From contig CALBKH010000093.1 of NCBI GenBank assembly GCA_937892955.1, forward strand, positions 1-52,267: 52,267 nt of DNA, read 5' to 3'. Each line of letters opens with the position of its first letter. The stretch's first letter is position 1. The notes under the pieces are model-generated. The model searched no databases. It worked only from the letters and a program-made list of their open reading frames with translations, and was not told where the DNA came from. Made by a program: the position numbers and the translations under genes. The DNA is from an uncultured Alphaproteobacteria bacterium. GTDB lineage: Bacteria; Pseudomonadota; Alphaproteobacteria; Rhizobiales; Ancalomicrobiaceae. Below, in pieces: positions 7,938-16,375 of this stretch.

Positions 7938-9566
7938 TCACCGGATCTGGTTGAGGAGTTCGGCGCCGCCGGTGACGATCCGCCGGCCGGCCTCGACCCC
8001 GGCGACGATCAACACCCGCTCGCCGTCGAGCGGCTCGACCCGCACCTCGCGCGGCACGAAACGCTCCGGATTGGTGTGTTCCCACACCAGCGAGCGCCCG
8101 TTGGAGCCGCGCAGCACGGCGGCGCGCGGCACGGCGATGCCGCCGCGCATCTCGGCGAGCGTCGCCGCCACGGTGAGAAGCTGGCCGGCGCGCAGCCCCT
8201 TGGCCTCGCCGGTGACCGAGAAGTGTACCGGCACCGCCTGGGCGCGGTCGGAGAGGCCGCTGCCGACGAAGGTGAGGGGAAAGCTCTCGCCGCCCGCCGG
8301 CCGACCGGTGGCATGGGGCGCGAAGGCGTGCGCCTCGTAGGCCAGCGCTTCGACCCAGAAGCGGCGCGGGTCGACGATGCGGAAGACGACGGTGTTCGGC
8401 TCGGCGATCTGCCCGGCGGTGGCGGCGACCGCCGCGACGACGCCCGAGACCGGCGCGACCAGAGCTTCCGCCGCGCGCTGGCGCTTTTCGAGATTGGTGC
8501 GCCGCGCCTCGAGGCCGGCGAGTTCGAGTTCCGTGTCCTCGATCTGGGCGCGGGTGATCGAGGTGGTGATCTGGCGATAGCGCTCCAGCCGGCGCGTCAG
8601 CAGGGCGATCTGTTGATCGAGTTCGCGTCCCTGCTGGTGTTGATTGGTGACGTCGGCCGCCGCCACCGCCGGCTCGACGAAGGCGAGCACGTCACCCGTC
8701 TTCACCGGGGTACCGAGCCGCGGGAAGCCGCCCGGCGGCGGCCGCAACCGGCCGGCGAGCGACGACTGCACGACGCCCGACCCGTCGGGATCGGGAATGA
8801 CGCGGCCGGGCAATTCCACCGTCGTCGGATGTTCGGCGATCTCGGTGAAGAGGGTGCGCAAGCCGAGAATGCGCTGGCTCGTCTTCGGCACGAAGAGCGA
8901 GCCGTCGGGAAAGCGCTGCGCCAGGTCGCGCGCCGTCTCGGCCGCCCGTGTCGGGGTTTGCGTCGCGACCGCGACGACCAGGACGCCGGCGAGAGCCGCG
9001 GCGGCGGCGCTGCGTCGCCGAAAAGAGGCGGCGATCAGAAGACCGGCGGCGAACCCCGCCAGCGCCCACCCCCATCCGCCGACACCGTCGGCGAGCGTCG
9101 CCACCCCACCCTCGCTCGCCCGCGCCGGCGACACCACCGATCTGGCGAGGGGCTTCGCTTCCGCCGCCGCCGGCAGGGTCAACGTCGTGGTCAACACGTC
9201 GACGACGTCGCCGGCCTCGACCGTCACGGCGAGATCGATGGTCCGGCCCGGCTCCGCCCAGGGCGCGGGAAGACGATAGACGCCGCCCTCCGCCGTCGCC
9301 TTCACCACGCCCGCCGGTCCGTCGACTTCGACGGTCGCGTCGGTCACCGGCTCGTTGTCGCGAAAGCGATCGATCAGGATCTCCAGCCCCCCGCCGCGCG
9401 CCACCACGACCATTTCGAGATCGGCCGAGGAGGCGTCGGCGCGCGGCGCCACCGTGGTCGACACCGGCGGTGGCGGCGCACCGTGGTCGTGGCCGTCGTG
9501 GGCTCGGGCCGCCGGGGCGACGAGAAGGGCGAAGGCGAGCGAGGCGATGCGGAAGCTGCGGCGCAT
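7938..9566 (-). CDS. RND efflux periplasmic adaptor with an extra N-terminal module and two internal membrane helices
   Basis: The C-terminal 330 residues or so (from about 215) are a standard membrane-fusion protein: lipoyl-like halves around a helical hairpin (QQGRELDQQIALLTRRLERY to TNLEKRQRAAEALVAPVSG), then beta-barrel and membrane-proximal domains. Before this the 542-residue protein has a signal peptide (1-22), a His-rich start (HDGHDHG), an Ig-like periplasmic segment (about 45-135), and two hydrophobic helices (about 165-182 and 187-203). The second helix ends like a signal peptide (ATQTPTRAAE). It looks like a small secreted domain plus membrane anchor fused to a complete adaptor. 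I chose the start at 9566 because the signal peptide follows immediately; a longer reading to 9611 lacks support. Confidence 0.9.
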   Translation of the reverse strand: MRRSFRIASLAFALLVAPAARAHDGHDHGAPPPPVSTTVAPRADASSADLEMVVVARGGGLEILIDRFRDNEPVTDATVEVDGPAGVVKATAEGGVYRLPAPWAEPGRTIDLAVTVEAGDVVDVLTTTLTLPAAAEAKPLARSVVSPARASEGGVATLADGVGGWGWALAGFAAGLLIAASFRRRSAAAAALAGVLVVAVATQTPTRAAETARDLAQRFPDGSLFVPKTSQRILGLRTLFTEIAEHPTTVELPGRVIPDPDGSGVVQSSLAGRLRPPPGGFPRLGTPVKTGDVLAFVEPAVAAADVTNQHQQGRELDQQIALLTRRLERYRQITTSITRAQIEDTELELAGLEARRTNLEKRQRAAEALVAPVSGVVAAVAATAGQIAEPNTVVFRIVDPRRFWVEALAYEAHAFAPHATGRPAGGESFPLTFVGSGLSDRAQAVPVHFSVTGEAKGLRAGQLLTVAATLAEMRGGIAVPRAAVLRGSNGRSLVWEHTNPERFVPREVRVEPLDGERVLIVAGVEAGRRIVTGGAELLNQIR

Positions 9567-9626
9567 GTCGGTTCCGGTCGATGATGATCGGTCACCGTGA
9601 CCCTGCCGCAAGCCGCCCGTCGCAGG

Positions 9627-9654
9627 ATTTCAGTTCTGTAACAAATTATTTCAG
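9627..9654 (-). promoter_or_regulatory. Candidate response-regulator site upstream of the efflux operon
   Basis: Two copies of CTGAAAT (minus strand) lie 21 bp apart, two helical turns, in an AT-rich patch unusual for this GC-rich DNA. The patch sits between the sensor-kinase stop codon and the adaptor start. OmpR-type regulators bind direct repeats, and an OmpR-type regulator gene lies just upstream. The link is inferred from position and spacing only. Confidence 0.3.
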
Positions 9655-10991
9655 GGGGTCGGCGGATCGACACGCCGCGCCGGCAGGCGAACCCGCACGA
9701 GGAGTCCGGTCGGCTCGTTGTCGGCGAGTTCCAGGACCCCGCCGTGGCTCTCGACGATGCGCCGGGCGATGGGGAGGCCGAGGCCCCAACCGCCGGTGTC
9801 GCGATTGCGCGACGGCTCCAGGCGGACGAAGGGATCGAGGACGCGGACGCGCTCGTCTTCCGGGACGCCCGGCCCCTCGTCGGCGATGGTCACCATCACC
9901 CCGTCCGCCTCCATCGTGACCCGGATCTCGGCCCGGCCGCCGTATTTGACGGCGTTGTCGATGAGATTGGCGAAGGCGCGTTTCAGCCCCAGCCGCCGCC
10001 CCTCGATCACCGCGCTGCGGGGGCCGTCGAGCGATACCTCGTGGCCGGCGTCGGTCTGGTCGTCGACGAGCGTCGCGAGGATCGCCGCGACGTCGACCGG
10101 CTTCACCAGTTCGTCGTCGCGGTCACCGGCGAGATAGGCGAGCGTCTGGTCGATCATCCGCTCCATCTCGTCGAGATCACCGGAGATGGCGGTCCGCGTC
10201 GCCGCGCTCTCGACCTCCCCGAGGCGCAGCCTCAGCCGGGTGATCGGGGTGCGCAGGTCGTGGCTGACGGCGGCCAGCGCGTGGGTGCGATCGTCGATCA
10301 TCCGCTTGATTCGCCGCTGCATCTCGTTGAACGCGACGGCGAGGCTGCGGATTTCGGTCGGTCCGTCCTCGGCCACCATGACCGTCTCGCCGCCACGGTA
10401 GATGCGCCGCGCCGCGTCGACGAAGCCGAGGAGCGGCCGTGTCAGCCAGCGCACCATGAAGATCGACAGGACGATCGCACCGAGCGCCATCAGCGATGTC
10501 GACAGGAGGGTGCCGTGGCCGTCCTCGGGACGCGAGGTCTGGGCGACGAGCGAGAAATTGATCCAGGTTCGATCGGGCAGGCCGAGCGAGACGACGGCGA
10601 GATGCGGGTCGTCGTGATGGGCGCGGTTCGCCCCGATGACGACGTCGCCGGGCTCCAGGTCGTCGCCGAGCGCCCGCAGCTTCTCGGCCAGGCCGGCGAG
10701 ATCGGCGCTGCCCGGGCCGCCCGCCACGGCGTGTTCGGCGCGGCTCCAATGGGCGTCGATCGCCCCGCCGGAGAGATCGTGGGCCACCGCCTCGCGCTCC
10801 GCCGGCTCGACCCGCATCACCGCCCGGCGGATGGTCAGCAGCCGGTCGGCGAGGCGCATCTCGTCAGCCGTCGTCGTCTCCCGGTCGAGGGCTTGGCGAT
10901 AGGTCCACAGACTGAGGAGATGCACCGCGCCGATGCCGAGGAACAGCACCAGCATGGTGCGGGCGGCGAGACTCGAGCCGTAGGCGCGCAT
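9651..10991 (-). CDS. Two-component sensor histidine kinase, EnvZ-like
   Basis: A 446-residue inner-membrane kinase that should phosphorylate the response regulator encoded directly upstream. Two membrane helices (about residues 12-30 and 163-182) enclose a periplasmic sensor region of about 130 residues. Then come a HAMP linker, the HisKA box AVSHDLRTPITR with phospho-acceptor H244, and a HATPase domain with ANLIDNAVKYGG (N box), DEGPGVP (G1) and GWGLGLPIARRIVESHGG (G2). The chosen ATG at 10991 has a good GAGGGGAGAGG site. A GTG at 11006 would overlap the regulator stop and add five residues. Because the pair is followed by metal-efflux genes, the signal is probably a periplasmic metal; the sensor domain has several histidines (AHHDDPH at 124-130) but no recognised metal motif. 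Confidence 0.92.
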   Translation of the reverse strand: MRAYGSSLAARTMLVLFLGIGAVHLLSLWTYRQALDRETTTADEMRLADRLLTIRRAVMRVEPAEREAVAHDLSGGAIDAHWSRAEHAVAGGPGSADLAGLAEKLRALGDDLEPGDVVIGANRAHHDDPHLAVVSLGLPDRTWINFSLVAQTSRPEDGHGTLLSTSLMALGAIVLSIFMVRWLTRPLLGFVDAARRIYRGGETVMVAEDGPTEIRSLAVAFNEMQRRIKRMIDDRTHALAAVSHDLRTPITRLRLRLGEVESAATRTAISGDLDEMERMIDQTLAYLAGDRDDELVKPVDVAAILATLVDDQTDAGHEVSLDGPRSAVIEGRRLGLKRAFANLIDNAVKYGGRAEIRVTMEADGVMVTIADEGPGVPEDERVRVLDPFVRLEPSRNRDTGGWGLGLPIARRIVESHGGVLELADNEPTGLLVRVRLPARRVDPPTP

Positions 10992-11002
10992 GGCCTCTCC
11001 CC

Positions 11003-11716
11003 TCACGATCGCTCGACATCGGGGGCGAAGAGATACCCCGCACCGCGCACCGTCTTGATCACCTCACCGGCGCTGTCGAGCTTGCGTCGCAGCCGACTCA
11101 CCTGGACGTCGATCGCCCGGTCGAAGGGTTCGGCGATGCGGTTGCGGGTGGCGTCGAGCAACTGCTCTCGGCTCAGTACTCGTTGAGGCGTTTCGAGGAA
11201 GGTGAGGAGCAGGTCGTATTCGCCGGTCGACAGATCGATGACGACGCCGCGTGGATCCGTGAGCTCGCGTCGCGCCGTGTCGAGGCGCCAACCGGCGAAG
11301 CGGATCTCTCGCCCGCTGTTCATCCCCCCGCCGGGGCTCGGCCGCGCTCGCCGCAACACGGCGCGGATGCGGGCGAGGAGTTCGCGCGGATGAAAGGGCT
11401 TGGCGAGATAGTCGTCGGCGCCCATCTCGAGACCGACGATGCGATCGACGTCGTCGCCCTTGGCGGTGAGCATGATCACCGGCAGATCGGAGGTCGCACG
11501 CAGTTCGCGGCACAGCGTGAGCCCGTCGGTGCCGGGCAGCATGATGTCGAGCAGGACGAGATCGGGCTTGAGATGGGCGATCGCCTCGCGCATCTCCACG
11601 GCGGTTCCGACCGAAGTGACCCTGTGCCCGTCCTCCCTCAGCAGTTTCGAGACGAGGCGGCGGATCTCACCGTCGTCGTCGACCAGAAGGATGTCGCGAC
11701 CGAGTGTCTCCGTCAC
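11003..11716 (-). CDS. OmpR/PhoB-family response regulator
   Basis: A 237-residue DNA-binding response regulator. The receiver domain has the acidic pocket LVDDD (residues 11-15), phospho-acceptor D57 (LVLLDIMLPG), the conserved threonine in MLTAKG and the lysine in YLAKPFHPRE. A linker leads to a winged-helix output domain (STGEYDLLLTF, then FDRAIDVQVSRLRRKLD and IKTVRGAGYLF). The gene is first in a tight pair with the histidine kinase and is followed on the same strand by the efflux operon, so it probably activates that operon in response to metal. It could equally be named CusR-, CopR- or CzcR-like; the sequence alone does not decide. Confidence 0.94.
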   Translation of the reverse strand: MTETLGRDILLVDDDGEIRRLVSKLLREDGHRVTSVGTAVEMREAIAHLKPDLVLLDIMLPGTDGLTLCRELRATSDLPVIMLTAKGDDVDRIVGLEMGADDYLAKPFHPRELLARIRAVLRRARPSPGGGMNSGREIRFAGWRLDTARRELTDPRGVVIDLSTGEYDLLLTFLETPQRVLSREQLLDATRNRIAEPFDRAIDVQVSRLRRKLDSAGEVIKTVRGAGYLFAPDVERS

Positions 11717-11849
11717 TTCTCACATTGCCTCCGATCTCGGCCCCACCATCGTCGTGACCGATTTTTCGACCGGCGACAAGCGTCCGGACCGGCGACCGCT
11801 CCGGCCGTGGGCACGGAAAGCCGCCGCCGCCTTTGCGCAGATCCTCCCG

Positions 11850-11982
11850 CCCTTCGGTGGCGTGGCCTGTCGCCGGTTCCGTGGACACCGGCTCGAGCCG
11901 ATTCGGCCATCCGTTCGAACTCGACCGGGCCGACGTGGCCGACCGGAAGCCGACGCCTCTCCTGATACATCCACAGGTACAT
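11850..11982 (-). pseudogene. Fragment of an IS3-type transposase C-terminus
   Basis: Read from 11982 on the minus strand, the segment YQERRRLPVGHVGPVEFERM followed by AESARAGVHGTGDRP resembles the last part of IS3-family transposases (typically YN-RRRHSALGY-SPVEFE, then a tail containing GVH-TG). Nothing upstream in any frame restores the DDE catalytic part, and the usual RH is RL here. It is a short dead remnant. Confidence 0.5.
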
Positions 11983-12384
11983 TCGTCGGTACGTCGTCGA
12001 TCCCGCGCATACCGGTTCCGCGGACGAGGTCGAACAGGGAAGGTGGAGGTTCGGCGAAAGGTTCGATGTGGCAGACTTCCGAGAAGGGAGCCGACCTCGC
12101 CGCCCGGGAGGTCCTCGTTCGGAACGGGAATCCGTCGCGAGCCGCTGTGAACTCGATCTTCCGTCCTACCGACATCACGATCCACTGCGATCGCCTCGAA
12201 CGCATCGTTCGCTCCGCCGACGGCGGACGTCGGCCGGGGCGCGAGAGCGGGCTTCACCGTACCGACATGCTTCGCGGGTAGCGATTTCGGTTCGTTGGCC
12301 GGCTCACTTCTCTCCGGAGGTGGGTGGTCGGCCGATCCCGCAGTCGCGGCTTCGACCCGATACGTCCTTCAACGGAAGATGTTC
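11983..12384. other. Intergenic stretch without a recognisable gene
   Basis: Between the transposase fragment and the CorA/ZntB gene I find no reading frame with recognisable similarity, no tRNA and no clear terminator. It separates the minus-strand metal-resistance block from the plus-strand channel gene and must hold the promoters for both directions. Confidence 0.4.
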
Positions 12385-13419
12385 ATGAGCGACGTTCGTC
12401 ATCCGGTCCGCCACGGGGCCGCCCTTTCGGGCGACCATTCCGAGGACATTCCCGGCCTCGTCTGGGCCTACGGCTTCGACGGGGACGGTATCGCGCGCGG
12501 ACTGACCGGCACCGGCATCCGCGAAGCGCTCGGGGCGACCGAAGGATGGGTCTGGCTCCACTTCAATCTCGCCGACACGCGTGGCCGAGCGTGGATCGAC
12601 GAGGCGGCACCGATTCCGGACTCGGCCAAGGAGCTGCTGCTCGAGGCCGACGATCATCTCTGCCTGATCGCCGAGGACGATTCGCTGATGGGCGTCTTCG
12701 CCGACTTCCGCCGCGAACTCGACCACGACACGCACGACATCGCCCGCCTGAAGTTCGCCCTGCATCGTCGGGTTCTGCTCACCGGACGACGCCAGGCGCT
12801 CCAGTCGGTCGACGAAGTGCGGCGGGCGCTGCGCTCGGGGCTCACCTTCGAGAGCGGCGAGGCGCTGCTCGAACAGCTCTTCGACACCTTCGCCGCTCAG
12901 GTGGCGACCATGACGCGCGAGTTGGCGCGCCGGCTCGAGGCCATCGAGGATCGGGTGGTCGACGATGCCGTCGACCCGGAAGACCTGCGCGTCGGGCCGA
13001 TCCGGCGCACCGCGTTGCGCCTGTCCCGACAGGTCGGTGCGCTGCGCCTGCATTTCACCGCGCTGGTCGACAACCCCGAACGTGAGTTGCCGGAAGACGT
13101 CTTCGCCATGACCGAGCGAGTGGCGTTGCGGCTCACCTCGATCGGCCGTGACGTCGAAGCGATCCAGGAGCGGGCGCGGATCATCCAGGAAGAGGCGGCG
13201 GCCAAATCCGCGGCCCATATGAACCGCCAGCTCCAGGTGCTCTCGGCCCTGACGGCTCTGTTCCTGCCGGCGACCCTGGTCACCGGCCTCTTCGGCATGA
13301 ACACGCACGGCCTGCCCTTCGGCGCCGACGAGACCGGATTCTGGTGGGCGACGGTGGTCGCCGCGCTCGGCTCCGGCGTCGTCTATCTGGTGCTCAAACG
13401 CATGGGAATCATGAAGTGA
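12385..13419 (+). CDS. CorA/ZntB-family divalent cation transporter
   Basis: A 344-residue member of the CorA metal-ion transporter superfamily. A long cytoplasmic N-terminal domain with helical coiled segments (about residues 150-280) ends in two C-terminal membrane helices. The signature GMN is at 304-306 in TGLFGMNTHGLPFG. The loop after GMN (THGLPFG) is closer to ZntB-type than to CorA magnesium channels (GMNxxxMPE), so zinc or another transition metal is plausible. I chose the ATG at 12385 because GGAAG lies 6 bp upstream; an ATG two codons earlier has no room for a binding site. The gene reads away from the copper block and ends 158 bp before phnC. Confidence 0.88.
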   Translation: MSDVRHPVRHGAALSGDHSEDIPGLVWAYGFDGDGIARGLTGTGIREALGATEGWVWLHFNLADTRGRAWIDEAAPIPDSAKELLLEADDHLCLIAEDDSLMGVFADFRRELDHDTHDIARLKFALHRRVLLTGRRQALQSVDEVRRALRSGLTFESGEALLEQLFDTFAAQVATMTRELARRLEAIEDRVVDDAVDPEDLRVGPIRRTALRLSRQVGALRLHFTALVDNPERELPEDVFAMTERVALRLTSIGRDVEAIQERARIIQEEAAAKSAAHMNRQLQVLSALTALFLPATLVTGLFGMNTHGLPFGADETGFWWATVVAALGSGVVYLVLKRMGIMK

Positions 13420-13461
13420 TCCACAGGACCCGGCGCACCGTCGCACCCGCCGGCGCGAAGA

Positions 13462-13479
13462 GCGTCACAAAATCGTAGT
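13462..13479 (+). promoter_or_regulatory. Candidate Pho box upstream of phnC
   Basis: GCGTCACAAAATCGTAGT lies about 100 bp before phnC. The first half (GCGTCAC) matches the PhoB half-site CTGTCAT/C well, the spacer is AAAA, and the second half is weak. A sister sequence with the same GTCACAAAA core lies before the C-P lyase operon (18266). The first gene of a phosphonate-uptake operon is a classical PhoB target, but the assignment needs binding data. Confidence 0.4.
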
Positions 13480-13577
13480 CGGACCCGCTTAAGCGAAGAG
13501 CATCGAAAAAACACGGACCCCTCCGGCCACGGCCGGACGAACCGGGCGTGCGCGGCGCGCTCCGGAAGGAGATCCGC

Positions 13578-14405
13578 ATGCTCACGATCGAACGCCTCAC
13601 CCGCCGCTTCGGCGATTTCGTCGCGGTCGACGCCGTCGATCTCGAGATCCCCGCCGGGCAGATGGTCGGCGTCATCGGCCGCTCCGGCGCCGGCAAGTCG
13701 ACACTGCTCCGGATGATCGACCGCCTGATCGAGCCGAGCGAGGGGCGCATCGTCTTCGAAGGCCGCGAGATCACCGCGCTGAAGGGCGCGGGTCTGCGCC
13801 ACTGGCGGCGCGACTGCGCCATGGTGTTCCAGCAGTTCGCCCTGGTCGACCGCCTCGACGTGCTCACCAACGTGCTGATGGGCCGTCTCGACCATTCGCC
13901 GGACTGGCGCGCGCTCCTCAAGCTGTGGACCGCCGACGACAAGGCGATCGCGCTCTCCGCCCTCGAATTGTTCGACATCGCCACGCTCGCGGCCAACCGC
14001 GCCGGCAGCCTCTCCGGCGGTCAGCAACAGCGCGTCGCCATCGCCCGCGCCCTGGTGCAGGAGCCGCGGGTGCTGCTCGCCGACGAACCGATCGCCTCGC
14101 TCGATCCGCGCAACACCCGGGTGGTGATGGACTCGCTGCTCCGCGTGAACCGCGACTTCGGCATCACCGTGCTGACCAACCTCCATTCGATCGATCTCGC
14201 CAAGCGCTACTGCGACCGGTTGATCGGCATGAAGGCGGGCCGCGTCGTCTTCGACGGGACCCCGCGCGACCTCACCGACACGGTGGTTCGCGATCTCTAC
14301 GGGCTCGAGGCGGGCGACGTCATCGAGCTCCCCAAGGCGGGCGATCCCACCCCGGACGAAATCCGGGCCTCGTGGGACGCCGCGCACGCCCGCGAACGGG
14401 TGTGA
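13578..14405 (+). CDS. phnC: Phosphonate ABC transporter, ATP-binding protein PhnC
   Basis: A 275-residue cytoplasmic ATPase that powers phosphonate import with PhnD and the two PhnE proteins. Walker A is GRSGAGKST (34-42), the ABC signature is LSGGQQQRVAIARAL, and Walker B is VLLADEPIASLDP followed by the switch histidine in LTNLHSIDLA. The region ALKGAGLRHWRRDCAMVFQQFALVD (described here by its key residues WRRD and FQQF) and the LMGRLDHSPDWRAL segment are typical of PhnC. The start at 13578 is set by AAGGAG 7 bp upstream; the frame is open further back without a site. It is the first gene of the phnCDEE operon, with phnD 74 bp downstream. Confidence 0.96.
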   Translation: MLTIERLTRRFGDFVAVDAVDLEIPAGQMVGVIGRSGAGKSTLLRMIDRLIEPSEGRIVFEGREITALKGAGLRHWRRDCAMVFQQFALVDRLDVLTNVLMGRLDHSPDWRALLKLWTADDKAIALSALELFDIATLAANRAGSLSGGQQQRVAIARALVQEPRVLLADEPIASLDPRNTRVVMDSLLRVNRDFGITVLTNLHSIDLAKRYCDRLIGMKAGRVVFDGTPRDLTDTVVRDLYGLEAGDVIELPKAGDPTPDEIRASWDAAHARERV

Positions 14406-14479
14406 CGCGTCCGCTGTCCATCGTCTTCACCTTTCCGGGCGGCGCGGCCGCACGGAACCCCTCGAGAGGAGCAATCCCC

Positions 14480-15394
14480 ATGATCGATCGTCGTTCCGTG
14501 CTCGGCCTCGCCGCCGGTGCTCTCGCGCTCTCCGTCACCGGCGCCGTGGCGCAGGACTGGAAGGCCAAGTACCCCGAGCTGGTCTTCGCCGTCATCCCGT
14601 CGGAGAACGCCGCCGGCGTCACCGAGCGCTGGACCCCGTTCGTCGAGTACCTGTCCAAGGCCATCGGCACCAAGGTGACGCTGCGCGTCGCCCAGGATTA
14701 CGCCGGCGTCATCGAAGGCCAGAAGGCCGGCAACATCCACATCGCCTACTACGGCCCGGCGTCCTATTCGCGCGCCACCATCGTCGGCGCCAAGATCGAG
14801 CCTTTCGCCATCGACGTGAACAAGGACGGCTCCAAGGGCTACTACTCCGTCTTCTACGTGAAGAAGGACAGCCCCTACCAGAAGATCGAGGACCTGAAGG
14901 GCAAGAACCTCGGCCTCGTCGACCCGAACTCGACCTCGGGCTTCAACATGCCGAAGTACGCGCTGTCCAAGATGGGCATCGAGCCGGAAGTCTTCTTCTC
15001 CAAGGTGGTCGCCACCGGTAGCCACGAGAACGCCGTCCTGGCGCTCTCTCAGGGCACCGTCGACGTCGCCGCCAACTGGTGGAACTCGGAAGACGACTCC
15101 AACCTGACCCGCATGGTCAACAAGAAGATGGTGCCGTCGAAGGACGACTTCCGCATCATCTTCAAGTCGCCGCTGATCATCAACTCGCCCTACGCCTATC
15201 TCTCCGATCTGCCGGCCGAGCTGAAGACCAGGATCGCCACCGCGTTCTACGCCGCCGCCAAGGATGCGCCGGAAGCTTTCAACAAGCTCTCCGACGGCAA
15301 GAACCGTCCGTGGGAAGCCATCGACGACAAGGCCTATGACGACACCCGCGCGCTCATCAAGTACGTCGACGAACTGCGCAAGAAGAAGAGCTGA
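14480..15394 (+). CDS. phnD: Phosphonate ABC transporter, periplasmic binding protein PhnD
   Basis: A 304-residue periplasmic protein that captures phosphonates and delivers them to PhnE. The signal peptide MIDRRSVLGLAAGALALSV ends at GAVAQ (about residue 25) and begins with a twin-arginine-like pair. The mature part has family landmarks: FAVIPSENAAGVTERWTPF, GNIHIAYYGPASYSRA (ligand-binding aromatic residues), LGLVDPNSTSGFNMP and ATGSHENAVLALSQG. The start is fixed by GAGAGGA 10 bp upstream. A perfect 12-bp stem-loop follows the gene before phnE, fitting the higher expression usually needed for a binding protein. Confidence 0.96.
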   Translation: MIDRRSVLGLAAGALALSVTGAVAQDWKAKYPELVFAVIPSENAAGVTERWTPFVEYLSKAIGTKVTLRVAQDYAGVIEGQKAGNIHIAYYGPASYSRATIVGAKIEPFAIDVNKDGSKGYYSVFYVKKDSPYQKIEDLKGKNLGLVDPNSTSGFNMPKYALSKMGIEPEVFFSKVVATGSHENAVLALSQGTVDVAANWWNSEDDSNLTRMVNKKMVPSKDDFRIIFKSPLIINSPYAYLSDLPAELKTRIATAFYAAAKDAPEAFNKLSDGKNRPWEAIDDKAYDDTRALIKYVDELRKKKS

Positions 15395-15409
15395 TCGCTC
15401 CCGTGCCCC

Positions 15410-15437
15410 GAGCCCGCCGACCGATGTCGGCGGGCTC
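15410..15437 (+). promoter_or_regulatory. Intercistronic stem-loop after phnD
   Basis: A perfect 12-bp stem (GAGCCCGCCGAC / GTCGGCGGGCTC) with a CGAT loop lies 16 bp after the phnD stop. No T-run follows, so it is more likely an mRNA 3'-end stabiliser or partial attenuator than a full terminator, allowing more PhnD than PhnE to be made. Confidence 0.65.
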
Positions 15438-15478
15438 CTCGCGTCGTTCGTTCCGCGCAACCGCGATCCCGGTGAGCC

Positions 15479-16375
15479 ATGTCGTCGACCGTCACTCCTC
15501 TGCCGTCGGAGCGCCTGGCGCCGCTCACCCGCGCCTATGCCGAAGCCGCCTCGAGCCGCCGCCGACGGACGATGGTCGGTGCCGCGGTCGTCGCCGTCGC
15601 GGTGCTGGTCGCCGCGCTCCAGGCCGATGTCGAGCCGCTCAAGTTCTGGAACAATCTCGGCGCCTTCGGCGGCTATTTCGTCCGCCTCGCTCATTTCGAC
15701 AGCGGCGACTACCTGGGCCGGGTGGTGCTCTCCCACCCCGGCGAATGGATGTGGGGTCTCGCCCGCTGGACGCGGCTCCTCGTCGATACGCTGCTCATCG
15801 CCTATGCAGGCACCCTCCTCGGCGCACTCGGCGGTTTCGTCGTCTCCTTCTATGCCGCCCGCAATCTGGCGCGAACCGGGTGGCTGCGCTGGTCGGCGGT
15901 GCGTTTCCTCGAATTCTGCCGCACCGTTCCCGAACTCGTCTTCGCGCTGATCTTCGTCTTCGCCTTCGGCCTCGGCGCGCTGCCGGGCGTGTTGGCGCTC
16001 GCCATCCACACCATGGGGGCGCTCGGCAAGCTCTTCACCGAAGTGGTGGAGAATGCGGACATGCGCCCGGTCGAAGGCGTCACCGCCTCGGGCGGGTCGT
16101 GGACGCAGACCATCCGCTTCGCGGTGCTGCCGCAGGTCCTGTCGAATTTCGTCAGCTACACGCTGCTGCGCTTCGAGATCAACGTGCGCGGCGCCTCGGT
16201 CATGGGCTTCGTCGGTGCCGGCGGCATCGGCGTCGACCTGATGGAGGCGATCCGCAAGTTCTACTACGCCGACGTCTCGGCGATGCTGGTGCTGCTGATC
16301 GCCACCGTCATGGTCATCGACTACGGCACCGAAGCCCTTCGCCACCGCCTGATCGGCCGGGAGGCTGCCCGATGA
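15479..16375 (+). CDS. phnE: Phosphonate ABC transporter permease PhnE (first copy)
   Basis: A 298-residue inner-membrane permease for phosphonates. An N-terminal helix (about 31-47) is followed by a long periplasmic stretch and the BPD_transp_1 domain. The cytoplasmic coupling loop is EGVTASGGSWTQTIRFAVLP, with the EAA-type GG typical of PhnE. The sequence FVGAGGIGVDLMEAIRKFYY near the C-terminus is conserved in the family. It overlaps the second phnE by four bases (ATGA), so the two are translationally coupled and probably form a heterodimeric channel. Two adjacent phnE genes are common in Hyphomicrobiales. Confidence 0.95.
   Translation: MSSTVTPLPSERLAPLTRAYAEAASSRRRRTMVGAAVVAVAVLVAALQADVEPLKFWNNLGAFGGYFVRLAHFDSGDYLGRVVLSHPGEWMWGLARWTRLLVDTLLIAYAGTLLGALGGFVVSFYAARNLARTGWLRWSAVRFLEFCRTVPELVFALIFVFAFGLGALPGVLALAIHTMGALGKLFTEVVENADMRPVEGVTASGGSWTQTIRFAVLPQVLSNFVSYTLLRFEINVRGASVMGFVGAGGIGVDLMEAIRKFYYADVSAMLVLLIATVMVIDYGTEALRHRLIGREAAR

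Noticed and set aside
4722..9584. A 1620-codon open frame on the plus strand opposite the RND pump and adaptor
   Set aside because: It is exactly antisense to two clear genes, rich in Arg, Asp, His and Gln, and without any recognisable domain; such frames arise from high-GC codon bias.
11720..12257. Open frames of 161 and 196 codons on the minus strand upstream of the response regulator
   Set aside because: They have no start-site support and no family features, and they only partly overlap the IS3-like fragment in a different frame.
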